Below, piece after piece: positions 1-6,966 of a stretch of 64,000 bases of DNA. Under the pieces are notes generated by a model. The model saw only the letters and a list, made by a program, of their open reading frames with translations, was not told where the DNA came from and ran no database searches. Made by a program: the position numbers and the translations under genes. The stretch comes from Pedobacter caeni. Its GTDB lineage: Bacteria; Bacteroidota; Bacteroidia; Sphingobacteriales; Sphingobacteriaceae. Every line of letters begins with the position of its first letter. The stretch's first letter is position 1. Location: assembly GCF_900129215.1 (NCBI RefSeq), contig NZ_FQUQ01000005.1, forward strand, positions 434,001 through 498,000, given 5' to 3'.

Positions 1-47
1 ATTTCATAGGCCAGGGTCTTTTCATCTTCAACTATCAGAACTTTCAT
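1..47 (-). CDS. response regulator, N-terminal fragment (runs off left edge)
   Basis: Only the first 15 codons are inside the window, read leftward from the ATG at 47-45. They translate as MKVLIVEDEKTLAYE. The KVLIVEDE start, with a hydrophobic first strand followed by an acidic pair, is the hallmark of a CheY-type receiver domain, as in OmpR-type two-component regulators. The output domain and phosphoacceptor Asp are outside the window. The start lies 9 bases after the stop of the small secreted protein upstream, so both probably share a transcript. A partner histidine kinase could lie beyond the edge, but this cannot be seen. Confidence 0.8.
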   Translation of the reverse strand, partial: MKVLIVEDEKTLAYE

Positions 48-56
48 ACCCTTAGC

Positions 57-335
57 TTAGTCGTTTCTTCTTTTATTTTCTTTTGAAGGTCTTTCTCTTT
101 TTTCAGGTTTTACCTCACCCGGTTTCTCTTGTCTTCTGGATTGAGGGACTTCTTTGACATCGGGTTTTCTCTCTTCCTTGCCACGTTCCTGCTTTTTACC
201 TCTTCTGTCCTGGTAAAAATCAGCATTGGAAATCAGGGTTGTAGGGGTAATGTCTCTGGCGAAAATGCCGAAGGGAAGCCAAATGAGAAGGATGGCTGCG
301 GTAAATGAACGGAAGAAATTATTAGTGCTCATCAT
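57..335 (-). CDS. small secreted, highly charged protein
   Basis: A 92-residue protein with an N-terminal hydrophobic signal segment (about residues 8-26, FFRSFTAAILLIWLPFGIFA), then a mature part dominated by Lys, Arg, Glu and Pro with no predicted fold. Two ATG codons stand in tandem (335-333 and 332-330); either may start it. It sits directly upstream of a response-regulator gene. I do not recognise the family. The composition suggests a periplasmic or surface polyelectrolyte peptide, perhaps linked to the sensing system next door, but that is inference from position only. Confidence 0.6.
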   Translation of the reverse strand: MMSTNNFFRSFTAAILLIWLPFGIFARDITPTTLISNADFYQDRRGKKQERGKEERKPDVKEVPQSRRQEKPGEVKPEKRERPSKENKRRND

Positions 336-572
336 GTAAATATATGGAAAGTTTGCCTCTTCCGAGGCAAACTAACACTCCCTCACTTAAAACATTTGTG
401 TGTTTTATTATCTGCGCCACTCTAATTGAATGATACGAAGGTGAGGGCTGAACATGAAATTAAGATGAAAAAGAAAAATAAATTAAATAATTCCAAAATT
501 TCATGTTCATTTCATCTTCAGTATTGAGATTTGATTCAACAACACACAAATGAAACATTAAACAACAGGGTT

Positions 573-1172
573 ATGAAAAAGTTAATAGTATTAGGACTGC
601 TCGGTGTAATAGGATGGATGCCATACCGTGCCGAAGCACAAGTCAGCATCAGCTTAAATATTGGCTCGCAGCCTTTATGGGGACCGGTAGGTTACGATTA
701 CGTAGATAATTATTATTTACCTGATATCGAATGCTATTATAATGTACCCAGAAGGCAGTTCATTTATATGGATGGTCCCCGCTGGATTCATTCCTCTTCT
801 CTTCCTTCAAGATACAGAGGGTATGATCTTTACAACGGATACAAAGTAGTCGTAAATTCCAGGGATCCTTACCGCAATTTTGACCGCGACCGGATCAGCT
901 ATTCCAGATATAGAAATGTGAGAAGTCAGCAGGTGATCAGATATAGTCGTGATTCCAGGTATTATGTAGTGAAAGGGCATCCGTACGGAGGATCTTATGG
1001 AAGAGGAACAGACAGGGACGATAGAGATCATGGAAACTGGAGAGGGCGCGACAGGGATGACGACAGAGGACATGGCAACTGGAGAGGACGTGACAGAGAT
1101 GATGATGACAGAGGACATGGAAGAGGTAACGGCCGCGGACATGGCAAAGGCCACGGAAGGGGAAGAGATTAA
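573..1172 (+). CDS. secreted Arg/Gly/His-rich protein, tandem paralogue 1
   Basis: A 199-residue protein. I place the start at the ATG at 573 (MKKLIVLGLLGVIG) because it gives a clean signal peptide ending near AEA-Q; an in-frame ATG at 531 would bury it. The mature N-terminal domain (about 25-145) is rich in Tyr (GPVGYDYVDNYYLPDIE, QVIRYSRDSRYYVVKGHP). The C-terminal 55 residues are repeats of RGRDRDDDRGHGNW followed by a Gly/His/Arg tail. It is a clear paralogue of the next gene, 39 bases downstream. Function unknown; the tail could bind polyanions or metal. Repetitive DNA at about 1010-1160 encodes the tail. Confidence 0.75.
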   Translation: MKKLIVLGLLGVIGWMPYRAEAQVSISLNIGSQPLWGPVGYDYVDNYYLPDIECYYNVPRRQFIYMDGPRWIHSSSLPSRYRGYDLYNGYKVVVNSRDPYRNFDRDRISYSRYRNVRSQQVIRYSRDSRYYVVKGHPYGGSYGRGTDRDDRDHGNWRGRDRDDDRGHGNWRGRDRDDDDRGHGRGNGRGHGKGHGRGRD

Positions 1173-1211
1173 CCAGGAGAATTGAGTATATTTAATATAA
1201 AAACACCTATC

Positions 1212-1724
1212 ATGAAAAAATTAATAATAATCGGTCTGCTTGGGGTAATCGGGATGATTCCCTACCGTGCAGCAGCACAAATCAGCGTGAACGTCAACAT
1301 CGGTTCACAACCATTATGGGGTCCGGTTGGCTATGATCATGTAGACTATTATTACCTGCCTGATATTGAAAGTTATTATTCTGTCCCTAAACGGGAGTTT
1401 GTATACCGGGATAATGGCAGATGGATCTTTTCAAGGTCATTGCCTTCTAGATACAGCAGTTACAATCTATACAATGGTTATAAAGTAGTGGTGAATTCCT
1501 ACAATGATTTTGATATGGATCGGGTAAGGTACGCCAAGTACAAAAAGGTACGTACTCAAAAGGTGATCAAATACAGTAATGATTCCAGGTATTACGTGGT
1601 AAAAGGACATCCTCATGGAATGCCACCGGGACAAGCTAAAAAACTTTACAAAGTAAAAGACAAAGGCTACGACAAAGGATATGATAAAGGACACGGCAAA
1701 GGTCGTGGTAAAGGAAAAGATTAA
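1212..1724 (+). CDS. secreted Lys/Gly/His-rich protein, tandem paralogue 2
   Basis: A 170-residue paralogue of the preceding gene. The start at 1212 gives MKKLIIIGLLGVIGMIPYRAAAQ, nearly the same signal peptide. The body aligns throughout (IGSQPLWGPVGYDHVDYYYLPDIE, KVIKYSNDSRYYVVKGHP). The tail is shorter and uses Lys where paralogue 1 uses Arg and has far fewer acidic residues (DKGYDKGYDKGHGKGRGKGKD-type). The pair looks like a gene duplication with divergence in tail charge. An intrinsic terminator follows, so both genes probably form one transcript. Function unknown. Confidence 0.75.
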   Translation: MKKLIIIGLLGVIGMIPYRAAAQISVNVNIGSQPLWGPVGYDHVDYYYLPDIESYYSVPKREFVYRDNGRWIFSRSLPSRYSSYNLYNGYKVVVNSYNDFDMDRVRYAKYKKVRTQKVIKYSNDSRYYVVKGHPHGMPPGQAKKLYKVKDKGYDKGYDKGHGKGRGKGKD

Positions 1725-1747
1725 GAAATCAATACACACAATAGACC

Positions 1748-1786
1748 AAACCGGGACCCCATGTAAATGGAAGGCCCGGTTTTTTT
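1748..1786 (+). terminator. intrinsic terminator after the paralogue pair
   Basis: Stem AAACCGGG (1748-1755) pairs with CCCGGTTT (1775-1782) and runs into a T tract. It lies between convergent genes and closes the two-gene unit on the plus strand. Confidence 0.8.
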
Positions 1787-1799
1787 GTGGTTAAATTTC

Positions 1800-2513
1800 T
1801 TATTTGTTGGTAATGAGTTTGGTGGTGATTTTAGGATCTAAACCTGTAGGATTAACCAAACCGATGCTTAGCAAGGTGTAAATGCCTCCTGCTTTGATGT
1901 CTGCATCTACTAATTCTGCCATTGCAGGATTGGTTGCTTTATCTTTGATCTGGAAGGTATATTTCTTAGGTTCTATCTCTACGAAATCAGTAACAGCCTT
2001 GTAGGTTTTACCAGTCAGGATGGTTTCCGCGTCTTTTACGGAAAGGTTCAATGCAGGTGCATCAGGAGAAAGGTTAATGAAACGGATCAGGGCTTTAGTG
2101 GTAGGCAGGCTGCTTACCCCGTCATTGGCTACCAGAATGTCCATATTTGCACCTTTATCGATCAGGTATAAGGAATAGACCTTGTTGTTCTCCGTGTTGA
2201 TCTTTTTGCTGACCACACTTTCAGTGCTTCCGCCAACCGTAAATTTGATGGTATTCTCCCCGGTATTGAGCCTTAAATAGGCTGTGGGTCCGCCAAAGGC
2301 GAGTGCTCCTGAAGTTGTTGCTTTTTGCCCGTTGATATACATATCGTAAGAAGCCGGACTGGGAGAAGTGTTCACCCCCATTAATGAGGCGGCCTCCGGA
2401 ACAGGAGTCTCTTTTGTAGAACAGGATTGGATCAATATTGTACCGATGCTGAATAAAGATACCGCCATTAACCGGTAAAAACTGTTGCGCTTGTGTCTTG
2501 TAAAAAATTCCAT
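1800..2513 (-). CDS. DUF4397-like lipoprotein
   Basis: A 237-residue protein from the ATG at 2513-2511; the open frame continues 45 codons upstream but without a signal sequence there. Residues 13-31 form a lipoprotein signal ending in LIQSC, with Cys31 as the lipidation site. The mature part has two beta-rich repeats of the kind seen in DUF4397 proteins: an N-terminal one (MGVNTSPSPASYDMYINGQ) and a second with the typical IRFINLSPDAPALNLSV. Likely an outer-membrane-anchored surface or periplasmic protein; no enzymatic motif is visible. Transcribed alone. Confidence 0.75.
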   Translation of the reverse strand: MEFFTRHKRNSFYRLMAVSLFSIGTILIQSCSTKETPVPEAASLMGVNTSPSPASYDMYINGQKATTSGALAFGGPTAYLRLNTGENTIKFTVGGSTESVVSKKINTENNKVYSLYLIDKGANMDILVANDGVSSLPTTKALIRFINLSPDAPALNLSVKDAETILTGKTYKAVTDFVEIEPKKYTFQIKDKATNPAMAELVDADIKAGGIYTLLSIGLVNPTGLDPKITTKLITNK

Positions 2514-2687
2514 ATTGATATTTTGTTTTTTGATTGTAACCGATGTTAAAACGGAAGCTATCCGGGAAACGCTACAGCTGAAAGCCGAAAAAGGAATGAA
2601 ATTTGCGAGCCCGGAATATCGGTTGCTAATGTTGTACATTAGGGACAAATTCTAATAAATCACTTAATTCAAAAAACAGAGGATATC

Positions 2688-3134
2688 ATGAAAGTTATTG
2701 TAGGTTCAGATCATGCGGGGTTCCGGTATAAAACCATTTTAGTTTCCGCTTTAAAGGAACAAGGCTATGAGGTGCTTGATCTTGGCACCCAGACGGAATT
2801 GCCCAGCGATTATCCTGACCATGCCGCTGATGTTGCAAAAGCACTTATAAATAAGCAGGGAGACCGTGGAATCCTGATTTGCGGAAGTTCTGTAGGGGTA
2901 AGTATTGCAGCAAATAAGTTCAAAGGAATACGTGCAGGGGTTTGCCATGATACCTATTCGGCGCATCAATCTGTGGAGCATGATGATGTCAATATTTTAT
3001 GTATTGGTGAGCGTGTAATTGGGATCGAACTGGCTAAAGACATTGTGTTTGCCTTTTTAAAAGCCGAATTTACCAATGAAGAACGACACCTGAAAAGATT
3101 GGCAAAGATCTCTGCAATAGAAGCACAATGGTAG
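2688..3134 (+). CDS. rpiB: ribose-5-phosphate isomerase B
   Basis: A 148-residue protein, the usual size for RpiB/LacAB isomerases, which interconvert ribose 5-phosphate and ribulose 5-phosphate in the pentose phosphate pathway. Visible motifs: N-terminal VGSDHAGF, DYPDHA, the catalytic-Cys segment GILICGSS (Cys near residue 65), and HDDVNILCIGERVIG. The glycine loop after the Cys reads SSVGVSIAANK rather than the commoner TGIGMSIAANK, a small departure. The stop overlaps the next start (ATGGTAG), suggesting translational coupling to the membrane protein downstream. Confidence 0.93.
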   Translation: MKVIVGSDHAGFRYKTILVSALKEQGYEVLDLGTQTELPSDYPDHAADVAKALINKQGDRGILICGSSVGVSIAANKFKGIRAGVCHDTYSAHQSVEHDDVNILCIGERVIGIELAKDIVFAFLKAEFTNEERHLKRLAKISAIEAQW

Positions 3135-3442
3135 ACAGGAAAGAGTTGACTAAAAATGAGTCTGGTCAGAAGGAGTGGAGTATGGTCCTCATTTTTGCAA
3201 TTGTTTTCATGTTTATTGTATATATGCGTTGTACACCCAGCGATGAAGATACGGGCATACTGCATATGGTGCTTGTCGGACCAATAATAACCATCCTATT
3301 GGGCGGATACCTTTTTGCCTACAGTGGTAAAGGGACTAACGGAACTGTCCGGGTAATTTTTATCATTTTAATTATCCTGAGCCTGATTCTTTTAGCTGGT
3401 TTTGCGTATTTGATCGCATTGGGAAGTGCTTTTAAGAATTAA
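3128..3442 (+). CDS. small three-helix membrane protein
   Basis: A 104-residue protein overlapping the end of rpiB by 7 bases. It has three hydrophobic segments: about residues 18-33, 46-66 and 74-97. The first 17 residues are polar (DRKELTKNESGQKE). I do not recognise the family. The overlap means it is probably co-translated with rpiB, and the next gene starts 2 bases after its stop, so the three likely form one operon. Confidence 0.7.
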   Translation: MVDRKELTKNESGQKEWSMVLIFAIVFMFIVYMRCTPSDEDTGILHMVLVGPIITILLGGYLFAYSGKGTNGTVRVIFIILIILSLILLAGFAYLIALGSAFKN

Positions 3443-3443
3443 C

Positions 3444-4145
3444 ATGAAGAAACTGAATACCTTAAATAAAATATACCTGGCCGTTCTTGCTTTGCTGATC
3501 ATCGCGACCGGAATAAAATTTTGGAATTACGGAAGCTGGAACCGGTATCATTATACTGCTTCCGTGACTGCACCAGCAATGCACCCGATACAGGTGATGG
3601 ATGCTGATTTTATCCTTTCAGATAAAAGTACAGTATCCCTGGCCACTTATTCGGTAAATGAACGCCGGCAGGATTGGGGTTGGGGAGATATTAATGCAAG
3701 GGATGAATATGAACACTTACCAGTGAAACTTTTGCTAAACTATGCTTCTTACCGGGATCAGGCTTTTTACAGAGATACCCTGGATCTTCCTGTAGCCCTT
3801 ATTGATTCGATCTTTAAGAACAGCAGGAAGCAGGAAAATGAAGCGTCTGTTGATGAGCTGGCAGAAGATGAACGGACACTTGCTTTTGTGGTTGGTATTG
3901 CAAATAAAGGGAATGTGGTAGTTTGGCTTCGGGGAAAAAAGTCTGAGCAGGTATTGCTGAAACATAAGATCATTGCCCGGGAACCCTTAGCCAGCGATTT
4001 GTACTACAAAAAAGAGAAATTGAATAAAAAGGAATATCTGGAAAATGTCTTTAAATACTTCGGTGAGGAGTTTCTTAAAAAAATAGCGGATGGCGTTGAT
4101 AAAGATGCCAATTACATCGACAGTGCTTCCCATTACAACCGGTAA
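3444..4145 (+). CDS. DUF2931-like membrane-anchored protein
   Basis: A 233-residue protein read from the ATG at 3444, immediately after the preceding stop. One N-terminal hydrophobic helix (about 7-24, IYLAVLALLIIATGIKFW) anchors or exports it. The remainder is soluble, with a DWGWGD segment and a segment FVVGIANKGNVVVWLRG that resembles the conserved stretch of Bacteroidetes DUF2931 proteins. Molecular function of that family is unknown to me. Third gene of the rpiB unit. Its stop codon abuts the phased nonamer array that starts at 4146. Confidence 0.65.
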   Translation: MKKLNTLNKIYLAVLALLIIATGIKFWNYGSWNRYHYTASVTAPAMHPIQVMDADFILSDKSTVSLATYSVNERRQDWGWGDINARDEYEHLPVKLLLNYASYRDQAFYRDTLDLPVALIDSIFKNSRKQENEASVDELAEDERTLAFVVGIANKGNVVVWLRGKKSEQVLLKHKIIAREPLASDLYYKKEKLNKKEYLENVFKYFGEEFLKKIADGVDKDANYIDSASHYNR

Positions 4146-4199
4146 TGTGGATAACCCTGTGTAAAAGCTGTTGAAAACCTGTTGGTAACATGTTAAAAA
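4146..4199 (+). repeat. five phased DnaA-box-like nonamers
   Basis: Five direct 9-mers, all in the same orientation: TGTGGATAA (4146-4154), TGTGTAAAA (4158-4166), TGTTGAAAA (4169-4177), TGTTGGTAA (4180-4188) and TGTTAAAAA (4191-4199). Start-to-start spacing is 12, 11, 11 and 11 bases, about one helical turn. The first is the exact reverse complement of the consensus DnaA box TTATCCACA; the rest decay towards an AT-rich tract (4193-4216). This is the architecture expected of a DnaA-loading array beside an unwinding element. No dnaA or other replication gene lies in the window, so an origin is only a hypothesis. Confidence 0.55.
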
Positions 4200-4210
4200 T
4201 AAAATACATT

Positions 4211-4623
4211 TATCTTTGCATTAGATAGTTATAGTTCGTAAATTAGATCTATCAAAAGGGAAGTACTTTGACCGTCTGAAAGAAACACTCCAAAAAGAAC
4301 AATGGCCTCAGGGCAAAAAGTTCTGGAGATTTCAAAGGATTAGTAAAAGATCGGATTCAAAGGAGACAGAGAAGAAGATGCTTAAAATACCAGAACTGTT
4401 AAGTAAGGGTATACTCACTAAATTCGGGACAGACATTAAAACCTATCCATGATTCTACGGAAGAATGAGAAAAGGAGAAGTTCGGAGGGATCAAAGTTGA
4501 AATATACTAAGAGGACCAATGAAGGTTAAAATACGGAAGATTTGATGCTTTTTCGGTGCTACGGCAATGAAAAGGTGAAAACGGAGAACCAAATCGCTAG
4601 AAGAGGGACTCCGTTTTCTTTTT
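4211..4623 (+). ncRNA. putative about 400-nt purine-rich noncoding RNA
   Basis: A Bacteroidetes-type -7 box TATCTTTG (4211-4218) is followed by roughly 400 bases without a credible ORF, ending in a strong intrinsic terminator (4577-4623). The inferred transcript starts near 4225 with a small hairpin (GATAG ... CTATC) and is strikingly rich in A and G on this strand. I looked for and did not find signatures of RNase P RNA, tmRNA, SRP RNA or a tRNA. It may be a novel structural RNA, a long leader, or a degraded gene. No gene follows downstream on the same strand until 5242, past the terminator. Confidence 0.45.
4577..4623 (+). terminator. strong intrinsic terminator
   Basis: Perfect 10-bp stem: GAAAACGGAG (4577-4586) pairs with CTCCGTTTTC (4609-4618), followed by TTTTT. 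It ends the putative RNA and can also serve the convergent gene at 4728-5186 on the other strand. Confidence 0.85.
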
Positions 4624-4727
4624 GTGCAGTTTTTTTCCTTGTGCTTTTGTGGGAGCTGGTACCCAATTCTTTATAGAAATTATTTTTGCCATTCGTCAGA
4701 ACATTCTTTGTTAAGAACCGGGGCTGT

Positions 4728-5186
4728 TTATAAGAGGCCGTACCTGGTTAAAGCATCTTCCCAAAGCAAGTCTTTATTAGCTGCTATGGTTTTCTTTACG
4801 ATGGTTAACAGTAATGATTGATCCAGTATCTGTGCTTTCATCATGGCTTTAAAAGCTTTTGCGTCATCTGGCTCCATTGGTGCAGCGTTTTCTACATTGC
4901 AGCAACCAAACCCATCAAACGAAATCCTTATTAGTTGTATTTGCTTTGCCTGATTTTTATTAAAATCAATAAAGACACAACCATCGAGGTAGCATAAATA
5001 GTAGTCGGCCGGCCGGGTTGGCGGCATAGTTGTTATAGAGAACAACGGGGTATTATTTTCTTCCACAGGTAACAGGTATATAAACAGAGCGAAGCAGTAC
5101 ATGCCTTGCTGTATAAAAGTAGGTAAAATATCATATGCGTGTTTCTGTAAGACTACATTATTGCTAAATAAAGGATTTCTTAACAT
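4728..5186 (-). CDS. hypothetical cytoplasmic protein
   Basis: A 152-residue ORF without signal peptide or membrane helix that I recognise. Its C-terminal part (EPDDAKAFKAMMKAQ, NKDLLWEDALTRYGLL) has normal amphipathic coding character, and no competing ORF covers the region. It is divergent from the ECF sigma gene and convergent with the putative RNA. Family unknown; function cannot be suggested from the sequence. Confidence 0.6.
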   Translation of the reverse strand: MLRNPLFSNNVVLQKHAYDILPTFIQQGMYCFALFIYLLPVEENNTPLFSITTMPPTRPADYYLCYLDGCVFIDFNKNQAKQIQLIRISFDGFGCCNVENAAPMEPDDAKAFKAMMKAQILDQSLLLTIVKKTIAANKDLLWEDALTRYGLL

Positions 5187-5241
5187 TAAGGGAATATAGC
5201 AGGAGTAGATTTGTCAAAAAAATACCATCGAGACAAATCAT

Positions 5242-5811
5242 ATGATTTCCGACAGCCAATTGATTTCTTTCCTAAAAAAGGGAAACCACAAAGCGATGGA
5301 GAAAATTTACCGTCTTTATTGGGAAGAAGTGCTCGACAGTGCCTTTAGAAGGCTGCGCGACGAAGAGATTGCACAAGACATTACGCAGGAAATTTTCATC
5401 TCTTTATGGGAGAACCGGGAGAAAATCCAGCTTGCCGGCAGTTTACGTGCTTACTTTGAAGGTGCGGTAAAATACCGCGTCATCAATTATTTCCGGTCTT
5501 CTGTCATTAAAGAAAAACATAAGGAAGACCTTTCCTTCCTCATCCGCGACAACCTGGAGCACTCCGCAGAAAATAAACTCATGCTCAAGGACCTGCATCA
5601 GGAGGTAGAGGAAGCCATGCTGGACCTGCCTGAAAAAATGAGACTGATTTTTTCTATGAGCCGCAAACAGGAAAAAAGTATTGTTGAAATTTCAGATGAG
5701 CTGGGCTTATCTGCACAAACGGTTAAAAATCAATTGACTGCAGCCTTAAAAGTGATGCGTAAAAGGCTTTCCTATTTATTCTTTTTAATGATTATCATCG
5801 TATTCATATAA
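5242..5811 (+). CDS. ECF RNA polymerase sigma factor (FecI-like)
   Basis: A 189-residue sigma-70 family protein. Region 2 lies at about residues 10-75 (AMEKIYRLYWEEVLDSAFRRLRDEE, DITQEIFISLW) and region 4 at about 125-175 (KQEKSIVEISDELGLSAQTVKNQL, the helix-turn-helix). The C-terminus is an unusual very hydrophobic tail (SYLFFLMIIIVFI), which may tether it to the membrane near its anti-sigma partner. It is followed by a FecR-type anti-sigma, SusC and SusD, the standard order for substrate-responsive nutrient loci in Bacteroidetes. It probably directs transcription of the susC unit once released by the anti-sigma. Confidence 0.92.
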   Translation: MISDSQLISFLKKGNHKAMEKIYRLYWEEVLDSAFRRLRDEEIAQDITQEIFISLWENREKIQLAGSLRAYFEGAVKYRVINYFRSSVIKEKHKEDLSFLIRDNLEHSAENKLMLKDLHQEVEEAMLDLPEKMRLIFSMSRKQEKSIVEISDELGLSAQTVKNQLTAALKVMRKRLSYLFFLMIIIVFI

Positions 5812-5873
5812 ACTTAACCTAAGCTTAACACCTTTGGTTAGTACCATTCTTCTTTTGCTTTGACATTAGGTTG

Positions 5874-6833
5874 ATGACAAAGGAAGAACAGGCACAAGAG
5901 CTGCTGAAAAAATATATCGATAAAAAAGCCAGTCCAGCTGAAATCGCACAGGTAGAACGCTGGTATGCTTCCTCCGGGATAGAAATACCTCCAATAGAAA
6001 AGGAGAGGAAAGAAGAGATCAGAGCAGTTGTGCTGCAGAAACTCCGTCAGAAGATGGAAAGCGAACCTGAAGTAAAAAGGTTTAGACTTCCGGGTTTTTA
6101 TCAGTTGGGGAAAGTTGCGGCTGTTTTGCTCCTCGTTTCTGGTGCCGGTATCGCTGGCTGGTGGCTAAACAACAGACCGGTAGATCAGGAAAAGCTGCTG
6201 AGCCTGACCACCTCTTCGCGGGAAAAGAAAAAAATCGTCTTTGCAGACGGATCTGTAGTGGTATTGGGCCCTTCAGCCCGTTTGCTTTATCCTGAAAAAT
6301 TCAAATCCAGAGATAGAACCATATCCCTGACAGAAGGAGAAGCCTTTTTTGAGATCAGTCCGGATGTGAACCGTCCTTTTATGGTGAAAACAAGCCATGA
6401 TCTTTATACCAAAGTACTTGGAACTTCTTTCCGGATTAAAGCTTATGGGAAAAGCCGCCTGATTTCTGTTGCCGTGAGTACAGGTAAGGTGGCGGTCGGG
6501 AATGCCCATCAGGTATTCGGAACCCTGGGCAAAGGACAACAAATCGCTTATGATAAAATTGATGAACGGGCCGAGATCAGCTATACTCCTGTAAAAACCT
6601 TTGTGAACCTCCGCTTTGAGAATACATCCTTACAAGAAGTTGCCCGACAGCTGGAACAGGCTTACGGCATCCGGATTTCCATAAATAATCCTACCCTTAA
6701 AACGCTGAAATGCAGCGCCACCTTTAACACCAAACAAAACCCTGAAGAGGTCCTGGACATTATCTGTAGTCTTCATCACCTCAGATTCAGGATATCCGAT
6801 GACCATAAAACCTTTAATGTATATAGAAGATGA
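5874..6833 (+). CDS. FecR-family anti-sigma factor
   Basis: A 319-residue inner-membrane anti-sigma. I use the ATG at 5874; an in-frame TTG precedes it at 5871. The cytoplasmic N-terminus (1-75) should bind the sigma factor; a single membrane helix follows (about 78-97, VAAVLLLVSGAGIAGWWL); the periplasmic part holds the FecR domain (about 110-210, VFADGSVVVLGPSARLLYP, LTEGEAFFEI, VKTSHDLYTKVLGTSF) and a C-terminal DUF4974/STN-like domain (about 240-319, FENTSLQEVARQLEQAYGI). It would relay the state of the SusC STN domain to the sigma factor encoded just upstream. Confidence 0.92.
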   Translation: MTKEEQAQELLKKYIDKKASPAEIAQVERWYASSGIEIPPIEKERKEEIRAVVLQKLRQKMESEPEVKRFRLPGFYQLGKVAAVLLLVSGAGIAGWWLNNRPVDQEKLLSLTTSSREKKKIVFADGSVVVLGPSARLLYPEKFKSRDRTISLTEGEAFFEISPDVNRPFMVKTSHDLYTKVLGTSFRIKAYGKSRLISVAVSTGKVAVGNAHQVFGTLGKGQQIAYDKIDERAEISYTPVKTFVNLRFENTSLQEVARQLEQAYGIRISINNPTLKTLKCSATFNTKQNPEEVLDIICSLHHLRFRISDDHKTFNVYRR

Positions 6834-6856
6834 AAATATAGCTACGATAAACAAAA

Positions 6857-6881
6857 CCGGTACTGATCAGATCAGCACCGG
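6857..6881 (+). other. hairpin between anti-sigma and susC
   Basis: CCGGT-A-CTGATC pairs with GATCAG-C-ACCGG around one central base, an almost fully self-complementary element with one mismatch per arm. The T tract that follows is weak. It may attenuate or terminate fecR transcription ahead of the separate susC promoter. Confidence 0.5.
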
Positions 6882-6966
6882 AAAATTTAAAGCCAGCTGC
6901 CTAACGACAATTACACAGCCAGGCCCATTTTAACACACCATTACAGGGTATAAAACAAATAAAAAT

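Noticed and set aside
807..1154. Leftward ORF opposite the first secreted paralogue
   Set aside because: It is the antisense shadow of repetitive coding DNA, with low-complexity Ser/Val content and no independent start context.
1010..1160. Short repeated DNA that might suggest a CRISPR or satellite
   Set aside because: It lies in frame within a protein tail and encodes degenerate RGRDRDDDRGHG repeats; there are no spacers of uniform size.
4226..4452. An open frame through the putative RNA (reads KYFDRLKETLQKEQWPQGKK in part)
   Set aside because: It has no ATG until about 4378, is Lys-rich as expected from purine-rich DNA, and ends before the terminator. I prefer an RNA, but a decayed gene is not excluded.
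4225..4620. RNase P RNA or tmRNA
   Set aside because: The conserved RNase P core (GAGGAAAGTCC-type) and tmRNA ends or tag frame were not found.
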